Origin: a virus
Direction: 5' to 3' (one strand)
IMG/VR virus record: IMGVR_UViG_3300036806_000217
Coordinates: 23,341 to 87,340 of that record
Length of the DNA stretch: 64,000 bases
Shown: piece by piece, positions 54,099 through 63,396 of the stretch
Layout of the letters: each line of letters begins with the position of its first letter
How positions within the stretch are numbered: the stretch's first letter is position 1
Position numbers and translations under genes: made by a program
Notes under the pieces: model-generated
Told to the model about the DNA's origin: nothing
What the model saw: the letters and a program-made list of their open reading frames with translations, nothing else
Database searches by the model: none

Positions 54099-54564
54099 CG
54101 ACTTCTCTATCCGCATCAGCGGCCTGCCGGAGTTCAACGCCGCCCTGACGCGCATCGAGCGGCAGATCGACGTCGCCACGGTGGCGGCGCTGAAGTCGAC
54201 GCAGAACCTGGCCAAGAAGACCATCCGCGCGCAGATGCGCGGGCGTCCGCGCTGGGACCACCGCGGCAAGTCCTCGCGCACCGGCGGCAGCGTTTCTCTG
54301 CACCTGAATCCGCCGCACGTCTCCAAGGGCGGAGGCCCCGGGAAGCTGACCGGGACCCTGACCCGCGGGGTGGGCGGGGTCCGCAAGCCGAAGAAGACCC
54401 CGGAGGGCTTCGCGGGCGGTGTCGGGGTCGGCGGCGGGGTCCGCAACCTCTACAAGAAGCGCATCGAAGGCACCTACCCCTACGTGAAGCCGGGCCTGGC
54501 CAAGGCCACCGCGGGCATGCCCGCGATCTGGGAGAAGGCCTGGGACCGGTCGGTCCGCCTCTAA
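54091..54564 (+). CDS. HK97 gp10-like minor structural protein
   Basis: 157 residues from a GTG with AAGGAGG upstream. SIRISGLPEFNAALTRIERQ, the KSTQNLAKKTIRAQMRGRPR segment and the final VKPGLAKATAGMPAIWEKAW match the gp10-like family. These proteins normally lie before the tail tube gene; here the gene sits between the chaperones and the tape measure. Confidence 0.7.
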   Translation: MASDFSIRISGLPEFNAALTRIERQIDVATVAALKSTQNLAKKTIRAQMRGRPRWDHRGKSSRTGGSVSLHLNPPHVSKGGGPGKLTGTLTRGVGGVRKPKKTPEGFAGGVGVGGGVRNLYKKRIEGTYPYVKPGLAKATAGMPAIWEKAWDRSVRL

Positions 54565-54591
54565 CTGAACAGCGTGTGGGGGTGAGCCGTC

Positions 54592-57414
54592 ATGGCTGGC
54601 CTGCCTCCCGTGTTCGTCGAGTTCCTCGGCAAGTCCACTGGCGTCAAGACGGCGCTGGCCGACATCAAGGCCGAGACCCGCGTGGCGGCGGCCGAGGGCG
54701 AGACGTCGTTCAGTCAGTTCGGGCGGATCTCCAAGGCGGCGGTCGCCGGGATCGGCATCGCCGCCGTCGCCGCGGCCGCGGACACGGTCCACATGGCCGC
54801 GGATTTCCAGACGCAGATGACGCGGGTCAAGACGGGCGCCGGCGAGGCGGCCAGCAACATGAAGCTGGTCTCCGACGGGGTCCTGTCCATGGCCGGGCAG
54901 GTCGGGGAGTCCACCACCGAACTGACGTCCGGGCTGTACACGGTGGAGTCGGCGGGCTACCACGGCTCGGACGCGCTGAACGTCCTGAAGAACTCGGCGG
55001 AAGGCGCGAAGGTCGGCGCCGCGGACCTGGCCACGGTCACCGACGCGGTCACCACCGGCCTGAACGCCTACCACATGGGCGCCTCGCAGGCCTCGGACGT
55101 CACCAACGAGCTGATCGCCACCGAGGCCGAGGGCAAGACCAACATGGAGGCCCTGGCCGGCTCCATGGCCTCGATCCTGCCCACCGCGTCGGCGGCGCAC
55201 GTCGGCATCCAGGAAGTCCTGGGGGCGATGGCCACCATGACCGCCCAGGGCACCCCCGCGGCGGTCGCGGCGACCTACCTGCGCCAGACCATCGGGATGC
55301 TGTCGAACCCGTCGGCGAAGGCGGCGGCGGAGATGAAGGACCTGGGGCTGAACTCCGTCCAGGTCGCCCAGAACCTGGGCAAGAACGGCCTCGCCTCCAC
55401 GCTGACCGAGCTGACGACCGCGATCACCCAGCACATGGGCCCGGCCGGCACCGTCCTGATCAAGCACCTGCAGGACGCGGCGAAGAACACCTCCGCCTAC
55501 CAGAAGGTCCTCGCCGGCCTGCCGCCGTCCCAGCAGACCTACATCGGGGCGCTGGCCACGATGGTCGGCGGCACCAAGTCGATGCAGGCCGCGCTGGAGC
55601 TCACCGGCCCGCACATGAAGACGTTCCAGGCCGACACCGCGGGCATCGCCCAGCACGTCAAGGACGCCCACGGCGGCATCGAGGGCTGGAGCGACGTCCA
55701 GAAGACGTTCAACCAGCGCATGGCCGAGGCCAAGGCCGGCGTCGGGGCGATGGCGATCCAGATCGGCAACGCCCTGCTGCCCACGGTCACCAAGCTGGCC
55801 GGGGTCCTGGCCACCGTGGTGACGTTCCTGACCAAGCACAAGGCGATCGCCGAGGCCCTGGCGATCGTGATCGGCGGCATCCTGGTCGTCTCGATCGCGG
55901 TGCTGACGGTGGCGCTGTGGAACGCGGCGGCGGCCAGTGCCGCGCTGACGTGGCCCATCATCCTGATCGCCCTGGCCGTGGCGGCGCTGATCGCCATCAT
56001 CGTCCTGCTGATCATGCACTGGCGCACCGTGTGGGCCGTCATCAAGGACGTCGGCCTGGCCATCGCCCACGCGGTGATGGCCGCCTGGGACGCGGTCGTC
56101 GCCTTCACCGAGTCGGCGTGGAAGCACATCTCGCAGGCCGTCTCGGAGGCCTGGAACGCGGTCGCCGCCTTCTTCGTCGGCGCCTGGCACGCCGTGGTCG
56201 ACCCGATCGTCCACGCCTGGGACATCGTCAGCAAGGCCGTCTCGGACGCCTGGGACGGCATCGTGTCGTTCCTGGTCGGCGCCTGGCACACGGTCGTGGA
56301 CCCGATCGTCTCGGCGTGGAACTCGATCGTGTCGGTCACCACCACCGTGTGGAACGCCGTCCTCGGATTCCTGCGCAAGTGGTGGCCGCTGCTGCTGGTG
56401 CTGTTCCTGCCGTTCGTGGCGCTGGCGATCGCAATCTGGAACCACTTCCACACCGCGATCTTCAACACCGCAATCATGGTGTGGAACAAGGTCTCCGGGT
56501 TCTTCGTCGGCGTCTGGAACTTCATCGCCTCCACCGCCAAGACGGCGTGGGGCCTGATCCAGAGCTACATCGTGGCGCCCGTCGTCGCGGTCTGGCAGTG
56601 GCTGGTGTCGGCCTGGAACACCATCTACGGCTGGCTCGTGACCCTGTGGGGCCTGGTCGCCGCCGGGGCGAAGATCGCATGGAACGCGATCAAGGTCGCG
56701 ATCATCGATCCGATCATCGCGATGTGGAACCAGATCGTCTCGGTCTGGCACACCATCGCCGGCTGGCTGACCACCGCCTGGCACGGCATCGCCGCGGCGG
56801 CCTCCGCGGTGTGGAACGCCATCAAGACCGCGATCATCAGTCCGCTGACCAGTGCCTGGCACAGCATCACCGGCATCGTCGGCAAGATCGGCTCCGCGAT
56901 CGGCACGGGCCTGCAGTCGGCCTGGAACACGGTGTCCAACATCGGCAGCAAGTTCCTGTCGATCGGCTCCGACATCATCAACGGCATCATCACCGGCATC
57001 GAGAACGCCGCCGGGTCCCTGTTCAGCGCCCTGGGGAAGATCGCCTCGAATGCGCTGAGCTCGGCGAAGAGCTTCCTCGGCATCGGCTCGCCGTCCAAGG
57101 AGTTCGCCGAGCAGGTCGGCCAGTGGATCCCCCACGGCATCGCCCAGGGCATCACCAAGTACTCCGGGGTCGCCCACGCCGCGGTGAAGAACCTGACCGG
57201 GCAGCTCACCAGCCAGAGCCTCGGCGTCGGCACCGCAGGCCTCGGCGTCGCCGGCGGCGCTGCTGCGGGGGGCATCGGCGGGGCTGCGGCCACCGCCCAG
57301 GTCACCACGATCGTCCAGGTCGACGGCGAGGAACTGTTCCGCGCCACCCAGCCGCACGCCCTGCGGTTCGACCGCCGCAACGCCCAGGCCGGCCTCGTCT
57401 ACGTCCGCGGATAG
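54592..57414 (+). CDS. Tape measure protein
   Basis: 940 residues. A helical N-terminal region with MAADFQTQMTRVKTGAGEAA and TELTSGLYTVESAGYHGSDA is the TP901-type tape-measure core. Hydrophobic helices lie about 435-480. From about 490 to 790 there is a Trp-rich repeat series (VVAFTESAWKHISQAVSEAW, AWDIVSKAVSDAWDGIVSFL). Total length would set a tail of roughly 140 nm at about 0.15 nm per residue. It fills the tail tube and takes part in DNA entry. Confidence 0.93.
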   Translation: MAGLPPVFVEFLGKSTGVKTALADIKAETRVAAAEGETSFSQFGRISKAAVAGIGIAAVAAAADTVHMAADFQTQMTRVKTGAGEAASNMKLVSDGVLSMAGQVGESTTELTSGLYTVESAGYHGSDALNVLKNSAEGAKVGAADLATVTDAVTTGLNAYHMGASQASDVTNELIATEAEGKTNMEALAGSMASILPTASAAHVGIQEVLGAMATMTAQGTPAAVAATYLRQTIGMLSNPSAKAAAEMKDLGLNSVQVAQNLGKNGLASTLTELTTAITQHMGPAGTVLIKHLQDAAKNTSAYQKVLAGLPPSQQTYIGALATMVGGTKSMQAALELTGPHMKTFQADTAGIAQHVKDAHGGIEGWSDVQKTFNQRMAEAKAGVGAMAIQIGNALLPTVTKLAGVLATVVTFLTKHKAIAEALAIVIGGILVVSIAVLTVALWNAAAASAALTWPIILIALAVAALIAIIVLLIMHWRTVWAVIKDVGLAIAHAVMAAWDAVVAFTESAWKHISQAVSEAWNAVAAFFVGAWHAVVDPIVHAWDIVSKAVSDAWDGIVSFLVGAWHTVVDPIVSAWNSIVSVTTTVWNAVLGFLRKWWPLLLVLFLPFVALAIAIWNHFHTAIFNTAIMVWNKVSGFFVGVWNFIASTAKTAWGLIQSYIVAPVVAVWQWLVSAWNTIYGWLVTLWGLVAAGAKIAWNAIKVAIIDPIIAMWNQIVSVWHTIAGWLTTAWHGIAAAASAVWNAIKTAIISPLTSAWHSITGIVGKIGSAIGTGLQSAWNTVSNIGSKFLSIGSDIINGIITGIENAAGSLFSALGKIASNALSSAKSFLGIGSPSKEFAEQVGQWIPHGIAQGITKYSGVAHAAVKNLTGQLTSQSLGVGTAGLGVAGGAAAGGIGGAAATAQVTTIVQVDGEELFRATQPHALRFDRRNAQAGLVYVRG

Positions 57415-57423
57415 GGGGTTCCC

Positions 57424-60285
57424 ATGGCCGTGCCCGGCCTGCTGGCCAACTGGCCGCGCATCGCCTTCCAGATCGCCTGGAACCTGGGCGGCCTGCAGTC
57501 CGGTACGCCGTACTGGACGGACCACACCTCCCGGCTCACCGCCGGCTGGACCGCCACCCAGGCCGGGCGCCAGTACGAGCTGGACGCCGTCCAGTCCGGC
57601 GGCATGACGTTCACCTTGGACAACTCCGACGGCACGTTCGACTCCACCAACCCCAGCTCGCTGCTGTACGGCAGCATCAAGCCGTTCCGCCTCGCCCGCC
57701 TGACCGCGACGTGGCCGCCGACGAAGAACCTGTTCCTGCAGGACCTGGCCAAGGGCACCTCGACGGCCAACATCCGCAACTTCGTCGGCGGCGTCCTCGC
57801 AACGGTCACCGGGCTCACCGCCGCACCCAGCGGCCAGACCACCGCCATCAGCCTGACCTTCCCCGCCACCGCCGCCGTGAGCACCGGCTACATCCAGGGC
57901 ACCACCTCCCTGGCGCCGAGCATGGACGCCCTTGCCACGCCCCTGGTCGGCCAGACCGGGTCCCTGGTCGGGCAGCAGATGACCGCGAGCGTGTACTGCT
58001 CGGCGCTGGCCGGCGGCACCACGAACCTGCCCATGCAGGTCCGCATCTACTGGTACGCGCAGGACGGCACCCGGATCAGCTCCAGCGACGGCGCCGCAAC
58101 CGTGGTGCCCGTCGCCCCGTCCTGGTCTCGGGCGACCGCGACCGCCACGGTGCCCGCCGGCGCGGTCTGGGCCCGGCTCGCCTTCATCAACTCGGCGCTC
58201 ACCAGCGTCTCCAACACCGTGTACACCACCGGCTGGCAGTTCGAGGCCGCCGCCGCCGTCACCTCGTGGGCCGACCCGGGCACCACCTACCCGCTGTGGA
58301 CCGGCTACCTGGAGCGGACCAAGCGCAAGTGGAACGGCACCGCGTTCGAGAACATCGACATGACCTGCGTCGACGCCCTCGCCGGACTGTCGCGCACCAC
58401 CCTGCAGCCCAGCCTTCCCGCCCAGCTCCTGTCGCTCGGGCCGACCCGGATGATGCCCCTGGACGAGCCGACCGGGTCCACGGCGTTCCGGGACCAGACC
58501 GGTATGCACGCCCCGGGCAAGGCCGCGAACTCGGCCTGGGGCGCCGGGACCCTGACCGCGGGCAACAGCATCTCCGGCACCGGCTTCCTCGGCGCCGCCG
58601 GACCCGTGGTGACCTTCGCGAATCCCACGCCGTCAAACACCGCCGGCCCCGGCGCCTACATCAACCTCGGCACGCCCAGCGGACCGCCCCGCACGGGTGG
58701 CTGGACCAGGTTGATCTGCTTCCGGACCACGACGGTGCCCGCCGCTGGCGTCCCCATGTACCTGTGGTGGGCGTCGGCCGGATCGTTCGGCGGCGCTAGC
58801 TGCGGCCTGTACATCGACAACAATCAGAACGTCAACGCGCAGGCCACCAACGCCGCTGGCGTGCAGATCAGCTCCTGGGTACCCACTGTCGCCGTGTGCG
58901 ACGGCAACTGGCACATGGCCGCGATCATCCTGACGCCCGACGGCAAGACGCTGAACGTCAACGTCGACGGGGCCGGTTTCTTCGGCACCAGCGGCAGCGA
59001 CTGCCACCCCACCGGGATCGCCTCCGACACCCTGGGCGGCACCGCCGTGCCCGTGAACAGGTATTACGGAAACTTCTTCAGCGGCGACATCGCCTACGCC
59101 GTCGAGGTTCCCACCAATAACGTCCCGAGCTTTCCGGATATCGCAGCGGGGTTCTCCACCGGCTGGAGCGGGGAGAGCTCGGCGGCGCGCGGCCAGCGCA
59201 TCCTGACCCTGGCTGGCTACCCGAACTCCCTGACGGCGCTTGGCACCCAGACGCCGATGGGCGCGGCCAACGTCGGCGGCCAGGACGCGGTGACGGCCCT
59301 GAACGTGGTCGCGGACTCCGAGGCCGGGCAGGCCTACACCGACGCAGCGGGCAACGTCACCCTGGCCGGGCGCCTGTGGCGCTACCTCCACTCCATGCCC
59401 GACGTGGTGTTCGGGGAGAACTTCTCCGGCGGGGAGGTGCCCTACCTGGGCGGCTCGGTGGCCGTGGACCTGGACCCCGACCACATCTACAACACCGTGG
59501 ATGTCAACAACCAGGTCGCCCCGAACGCACCGGCGCAGCCCGACGCGCTGGCCAGCAATGCGGTCTCCCAGGGCGAGTACTTCACCAGTTCGCTGACCCG
59601 GACCCTGAACATCGCGGACCCCAACGGCGCCTACTACGCCGCTACGTACCTGGCGAGCCAGTACGCGGAACCGCAGCCCCGCATCTCGGCGGTCACCATC
59701 GACCCGTCCGCGAACCCGGCGCTGTGGCCCCTGGTCCTGGGGCTCGGGTTCGGGTCGCGGGCCCGGCTGATGCGCCGGCCCAACAACTCGCCGAACGTCA
59801 CGCAGCTGGAGACGTTCATCGAGCAGCTGGCCTGGAAGGGCGACACCGACGGGCGCCTGCAGCTCGCCCTGCAGCTGTCCGCCGCGAGCCCGTACCTGGG
59901 CTGGTGGGTCGTCAGCTCCCTGCACTCGACGCTGCAGGTCCAGGCGAACGCGGGCAGCAACACCATCACCCTCGGAGCACTCACCGGCAGCGCCCTTAAC
60001 CCGGCCGCCGCAGTGCTACCCGCGGGGACGGTGCTTACGGTCGGCTATGGCACCGCCGCGGCGGAGAGCGCCACCGTGAAGACCGTCGCGGTCACCACCG
60101 CCGGCTACACCAGCGTCGTGGTGACCCTGACCGCGAACCTCGCCTCCACACACGCGGCGGGACTGACGGTCTGCCAGCCGCTGCCGGGCGGCTACACCCT
60201 GCCCGCCACGACCCTCGCCGGCTACCCGGCCTCCCTGGACGCCGGCGCGACGCTGTCGGCGACCGGCCCGCGCGTCACCTACTGA
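57424..60285 (+). CDS. Minor tail/baseplate protein with LamG-like insert
   Basis: 953 residues; AGGGGG precedes the ATG. The N-terminus resembles distal-tail/hub proteins (DHTSRLTAGWTATQAGRQYE, MTFTLDNSDGTFDSTNPSSL). A concanavalin/LamG-like domain lies about 440-575 (GGWTRLICFRTTTVPAAGVP, WHMAAIILTPDGKTLNVNVD). A hub-like region with IDPSANPALWPLVLGLGFGS follows. It probably forms the tail tip and binds a host glycan through the LamG part. Confidence 0.82.
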   Translation: MAVPGLLANWPRIAFQIAWNLGGLQSGTPYWTDHTSRLTAGWTATQAGRQYELDAVQSGGMTFTLDNSDGTFDSTNPSSLLYGSIKPFRLARLTATWPPTKNLFLQDLAKGTSTANIRNFVGGVLATVTGLTAAPSGQTTAISLTFPATAAVSTGYIQGTTSLAPSMDALATPLVGQTGSLVGQQMTASVYCSALAGGTTNLPMQVRIYWYAQDGTRISSSDGAATVVPVAPSWSRATATATVPAGAVWARLAFINSALTSVSNTVYTTGWQFEAAAAVTSWADPGTTYPLWTGYLERTKRKWNGTAFENIDMTCVDALAGLSRTTLQPSLPAQLLSLGPTRMMPLDEPTGSTAFRDQTGMHAPGKAANSAWGAGTLTAGNSISGTGFLGAAGPVVTFANPTPSNTAGPGAYINLGTPSGPPRTGGWTRLICFRTTTVPAAGVPMYLWWASAGSFGGASCGLYIDNNQNVNAQATNAAGVQISSWVPTVAVCDGNWHMAAIILTPDGKTLNVNVDGAGFFGTSGSDCHPTGIASDTLGGTAVPVNRYYGNFFSGDIAYAVEVPTNNVPSFPDIAAGFSTGWSGESSAARGQRILTLAGYPNSLTALGTQTPMGAANVGGQDAVTALNVVADSEAGQAYTDAAGNVTLAGRLWRYLHSMPDVVFGENFSGGEVPYLGGSVAVDLDPDHIYNTVDVNNQVAPNAPAQPDALASNAVSQGEYFTSSLTRTLNIADPNGAYYAATYLASQYAEPQPRISAVTIDPSANPALWPLVLGLGFGSRARLMRRPNNSPNVTQLETFIEQLAWKGDTDGRLQLALQLSAASPYLGWWVVSSLHSTLQVQANAGSNTITLGALTGSALNPAAAVLPAGTVLTVGYGTAAAESATVKTVAVTTAGYTSVVVTLTANLASTHAAGLTVCQPLPGGYTLPATTLAGYPASLDAGATLSATGPRVTY

Positions 60286-60352
60286 CCCCTGCCCGCCTCC
60301 AGCACCCCGGCCCTGCCGCCGGTGTGCTGCCCGTGCTGCCCTGGAGGCCCGC

Positions 60353-60880
60353 ATGCCGCTCCCGGTCCCGATCCCCTACAACTGGAACGTCGGCGACACC
60401 GGCAACGCGGCGCTCCTGGACGCGGCGATCCGCGACCCGATCACGTTCCTGACGAACCCGCCGATCGCGACGCTGGTCCAGACGTCCACCCAGTCGATTG
60501 CCACGTCCACTTCCACGGCAGTCACCTGGCCGACACCGACTGTGGACACCTACAGCGGTTGGGCGTCGGGCACTCCAACCCGGTATACGCCGCAGGTGGC
60601 GGGCTACTACCTGTGCATCGGCAACCTGGGATTCGCGGCCACTTCCGCCGTCGGCGCGCGCGATGCCCAGATCGAAAAGAACGGTACGACGGTCGTCAAC
60701 GAGGTCGGCGTCGGCAACGCCGGAACTTCCTACAGCACGGTCATCGGCGTGGTCTCGATGGTTTTCTGCAACGGGACCAGCGACTACATCGAGCTGTACG
60801 CGAACCAGAATTCGGGCGGTGCGCTGGCGACGGTCGTCTCCGGCCGCACCTCACTCACCGTCATGTGGATCCACGCCTGA
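60353..60880 (+). CDS. Minor tail protein, C1q/TNF-like C-terminal domain
   Basis: 175 residues; CTGGAGG precedes the ATG. It begins PVPIPYNWNVGDTGNAALLD, a common start of actinophage tail proteins, then a jelly-roll-like part (RYTPQVAGYYLCIGNLGFAA, GTSDYIELYANQNSGGALAT). Likely a trimeric receptor-binding tip. Confidence 0.78.
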   Translation: MPLPVPIPYNWNVGDTGNAALLDAAIRDPITFLTNPPIATLVQTSTQSIATSTSTAVTWPTPTVDTYSGWASGTPTRYTPQVAGYYLCIGNLGFAATSAVGARDAQIEKNGTTVVNEVGVGNAGTSYSTVIGVVSMVFCNGTSDYIELYANQNSGGALATVVSGRTSLTVMWIHA

Positions 60881-60913
60881 CTGGGTTCGGCCCAACGCTC
60901 CGAGGAGGTGACA

Positions 60914-61291
60914 GTGCCAGATGACGTCACTCTCGGCGAGGTGCAGCGTGGTCTGCGGGAGCATCGGCGTGAGAGCGCCGAGCAGCATCGCGCACTGGAT
61001 GAGCGGATCACGCGGGTGGCCGCGGAGTCGGTGCAGACGGACGTCTACCAGGCGGATCAGCGAGCGACCGCGGAGTTGGCCCGGCGTCTGGAGCGGGACC
61101 GGGTCGAGGGTGAGCGGAAGCTGCGCGAAGACGTGATCACTCCGGCTCTGGTTCGGCTTGCGGCGGTGGAGACGGCGAACGCGAACCGGCCGACGATGTC
61201 GTTCGGCAGGTGGATGCAGGCCCTGGGTGTGGTCATGGCGTTCCTGACGGTGGTGATCGCGGCGTGGGTGGCGACGAAGGGAGCGAAGTGA
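60914..61291 (+). CDS. Coiled-coil protein with C-terminal TM anchor
   Basis: 125 residues from a GTG with GAGGAG upstream. A long coiled coil ([20 protein letters not shown] to [20 protein letters not shown]) ends in one TM helix (about 101-121). Members near endolysins in actinophages are often called holin or spanin candidates. It overlaps the next gene's GTG. Confidence 0.72.
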   Translation: MPDDVTLGEVQRGLREHRRESAEQHRALDERITRVAAESVQTDVYQADQRATAELARRLERDRVEGERKLREDVITPALVRLAAVETANANRPTMSFGRWMQALGVVMAFLTVVIAAWVATKGAK

Positions 61292-62100
61292 CTGCTCCAG
61301 TCGGCCCGGCGCGGCGTCGCTTTCGGTGGGAGCCGCTGCTGCGGGGCATGATCGTGGTGGGGTTTCTGCTGGGGTGCGCGTACATCGTGGTCCAGTTGCT
61401 GTCGCTGAGGTCGACGGTGGATTCGCAGCAGTCGGGGCAGGCGGCGCAGTCGACGGCCATCACGAAGCTCAGTACTGCCCTGGATCAGACTCGGGCTCAG
61501 TTGCAGGCGCATGGTGTGACGCCGTCGGCACCAGCGGCCACGAAGATCATTCAGGGTGTGCCTGGCGTCCCCGGTGCCGCCGGTCAGAGCATCGTCGGCC
61601 CCGCGGGCCCGTCCGGCCCCGCGGGCAAGGACGGCACATCGCCGGATCCGGCCGCGATCGCAGCCATGGTCGCCACGATGGTGCACCCCAGCCCAGGGCC
61701 CACGGGTCCGGCTGGTCCGCCAGGTCCGGTCGGAGCGAAGGGCTCCCCGGGCGCCGACTCAACCGTGCCGGGGCCGGCTGGTGCGGCGGGTCCCGCCGGC
61801 CAGGACGGAAAGGACGGAAGTCCAGGCCAGAAGGGTGATCAGGGCGATCCCGGGCCTTCCGGACCAGCCGGACCTGCTGGTCCCGCCCCGTCCGGCTGGA
61901 CGTTCACCTCCTCCGACGGCACGGTCTACGACTGCGCCCCGGACTCGGCGGGCTCGACGCATTATTCGTGCACCGCGGAGTCGGGCACGGGTCCGCAGCC
62001 CACGCCGTCGCCCAGCCCGTCGCAGTCGGCGACCGCAGCGAGCAACACCTCGTCGGTCCGCAAGAGCAGCGCCGTGTCGGCGGGACCGGGGTGGCCGTGA
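61288..62100 (+). CDS. Membrane-anchored collagen-like protein
   Basis: 270 residues from a GTG in the previous stop. One TM helix near the start ([20 protein letters not shown]) is followed by a coiled-coil stretch and Gly-X-Y triplets: [61 protein letters not shown] and more (about 92-210). A small C-terminal part with two cysteines (YDCAPDS, YSCTAES) may cap a trimer. It could project from the membrane or serve as a tail fibre. Confidence 0.78.
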   Translation: MTAPVGPARRRFRWEPLLRGMIVVGFLLGCAYIVVQLLSLRSTVDSQQSGQAAQSTAITKLSTALDQTRAQLQAHGVTPSAPAATKIIQGVPGVPGAAGQSIVGPAGPSGPAGKDGTSPDPAAIAAMVATMVHPSPGPTGPAGPPGPVGAKGSPGADSTVPGPAGAAGPAGQDGKDGSPGQKGDQGDPGPSGPAGPAGPAPSGWTFTSSDGTVYDCAPDSAGSTHYSCTAESGTGPQPTPSPSPSQSATAASNTSSVRKSSAVSAGPGWP

Positions 62101-62420
62101 TGCGCCGCTGGATCGTGCCCGCCATCACCTTGCTGGCGATGGACCTGTACTTCCTGATCTGGCGGACGGCCGAGGTGCAGGGCAACGTCGAGGCGCAGTT
62201 CATCATCGTGACTCCGGCGTTCGTGGTGTCGCATGTGCTGCACCGGCGTGAGGCCGCGAAGCATCACGCCGAGCAGGTCGGCCGGGCCGAGGCGCACGCC
62301 GCCGAGCTGGCCGCACACCGGCAGGAGTTCGCGGTCGTGGCCGACAAGGTGCGTGAGCTGCACGACTTCCATATCGGCTTCAAGCTGCCCGACCGCGAGC
62401 TCCGGCCGCCGCAGCCCTGA
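62100..62420 (+). CDS. Two-TM, coiled-coil protein; holin candidate
   Basis: 106 residues, ATG overlapping the previous stop. Two hydrophobic segments (about 4-20 and 32-48) are followed by a charged coiled coil (HHAEQVGRAEAHAAELAAHR). Small size, two TM helices and closeness to the endolysin make it the best holin candidate here, but class assignment is not possible from sequence alone. Confidence 0.66.
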   Translation: MRRWIVPAITLLAMDLYFLIWRTAEVQGNVEAQFIIVTPAFVVSHVLHRREAAKHHAEQVGRAEAHAAELAAHRQEFAVVADKVRELHDFHIGFKLPDRELRPPQP

Positions 62421-62435
62421 GTCGCCCCTTCCTTC

Positions 62436-62459
62436 GCCCCCGTGCCACCGGCCGGGGGC
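62436..62459 (+). terminator. Hairpin before the last visible genes
   Basis: GCCCCCG (62436-62442) pairs with CGGGGGC (62453-62459), with an inner GCC/GGC extension, and TTCGTCTT follows. Probable terminator after the tail/membrane genes. Confidence 0.62.
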
Positions 62460-62484
62460 TTCGTCTTGCCCTCTGGAGACCCTC

Positions 62485-63396
62485 ATGTCCAACACTGTGC
62501 ACGCCCGGAAGTGTGGCCGCCGGGCGCCGAAGAACGCCCCCGCACTGCACCTGGCCGACTTTCTGACCGGTGTAGTCCCAGCCCATCCGGCGGCAGCGGA
62601 CAACCTGGCGCGGCTGGGCGGCGGCTGGGCCATGCTCGGGAACGACGTGGCCGGTGACTGCGTGTCGGTGACGTGGGCAAACTTCCGCCGCCTGGTGTCG
62701 GGCCGGTACCCGGACCAGGGCCAGGTGTGGACGCTCTACAAGACCCAGAACCCCGGCTTCGACCCGAACGGCTCGGCCTCGACCAACGGGCCGGGCAGCT
62801 CGCACGACGGCGGCATGGACATCCAGACGCTGCTGGAGTACCTCGTCAAGGTCGGCGGCCCGGACGGCGTGAAGGCCCTGGGGTTCGCGAAGGTCGACCA
62901 CACGAAGGTGGCGGAGGTCGCCGCCGCGATCGCGATCTTCGGTGCGGTGTGGACCGGCATCACCGTCCTGGACGCCAACCAGGACCAGTTCGGGCAGGGC
63001 GAGCCGTGGGACTACGTGAAGGGCTCGCCGGTCGACGGCGGCCACTCGGTCCTGACCGGCGGCTACGGCCCCGCGGGGGCGGGTCCGCTGGGTGGCGACG
63101 AGCGGTTCATCACCTGGGCTGCCGAGACGTCGTTCACGGACGGCTTCTGGTCGCACGACGTCGAGGAGTGCTGGGTTGTGATCTGGCCGGAGGACCTGAA
63201 GAACGACGCGTTCCTGCTGGGCGTGTCCCTGGCTGCGTTCGCTGCGGCGTGGACGGCGATCACGGGCAAGGTCTTCCCGGTCGCGATCCCGCCGGTGCCG
63301 ACGCCGACGCCCGTCCCGACTCCTGTGGCGGACCCGGCGGACGTGGCACTGGCGGCGTCGATGAAGGCGTGGCTGTCCGCGAAGGGCCTCGGCTGA
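62485..63396 (+). CDS. Papain-fold-like (C39/gp37-type) protein
   Basis: 303 residues; TGGAG precedes the ATG. NDVAGDCVSVTWANFRRLVS has the candidate Cys-containing helix, and SPVDGGHSVLTGGYGP the candidate His; a Trp-rich end of the domain follows (VEECWVVIWPEDLKNDAFLL), then a Pro/Thr linker and a C-terminal helix. This matches papain-like phage proteins of unknown job. It lies beside the lysin and may act on the cell wall or in the virion. Confidence 0.68.
   Translation: MSNTVHARKCGRRAPKNAPALHLADFLTGVVPAHPAAADNLARLGGGWAMLGNDVAGDCVSVTWANFRRLVSGRYPDQGQVWTLYKTQNPGFDPNGSASTNGPGSSHDGGMDIQTLLEYLVKVGGPDGVKALGFAKVDHTKVAEVAAAIAIFGAVWTGITVLDANQDQFGQGEPWDYVKGSPVDGGHSVLTGGYGPAGAGPLGGDERFITWAAETSFTDGFWSHDVEECWVVIWPEDLKNDAFLLGVSLAAFAAAWTAITGKVFPVAIPPVPTPTPVPTPVADPADVALAASMKAWLSAKGLG

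Noticed and set aside
53431-58509. Leftward 1692-codon open frame across the tail genes
   Set aside because: It is antisense to the chaperone, tape measure and minor tail genes, has Gly/Arg/His-rich composition typical of a GC-rich shadow frame, and lacks a ribosome site.
54576-58799. Rightward 1407-codon frame overlapping the tape measure gene
   Set aside because: Second-frame shadow of the tape measure gene; Arg/Gly/His-rich without any domain.
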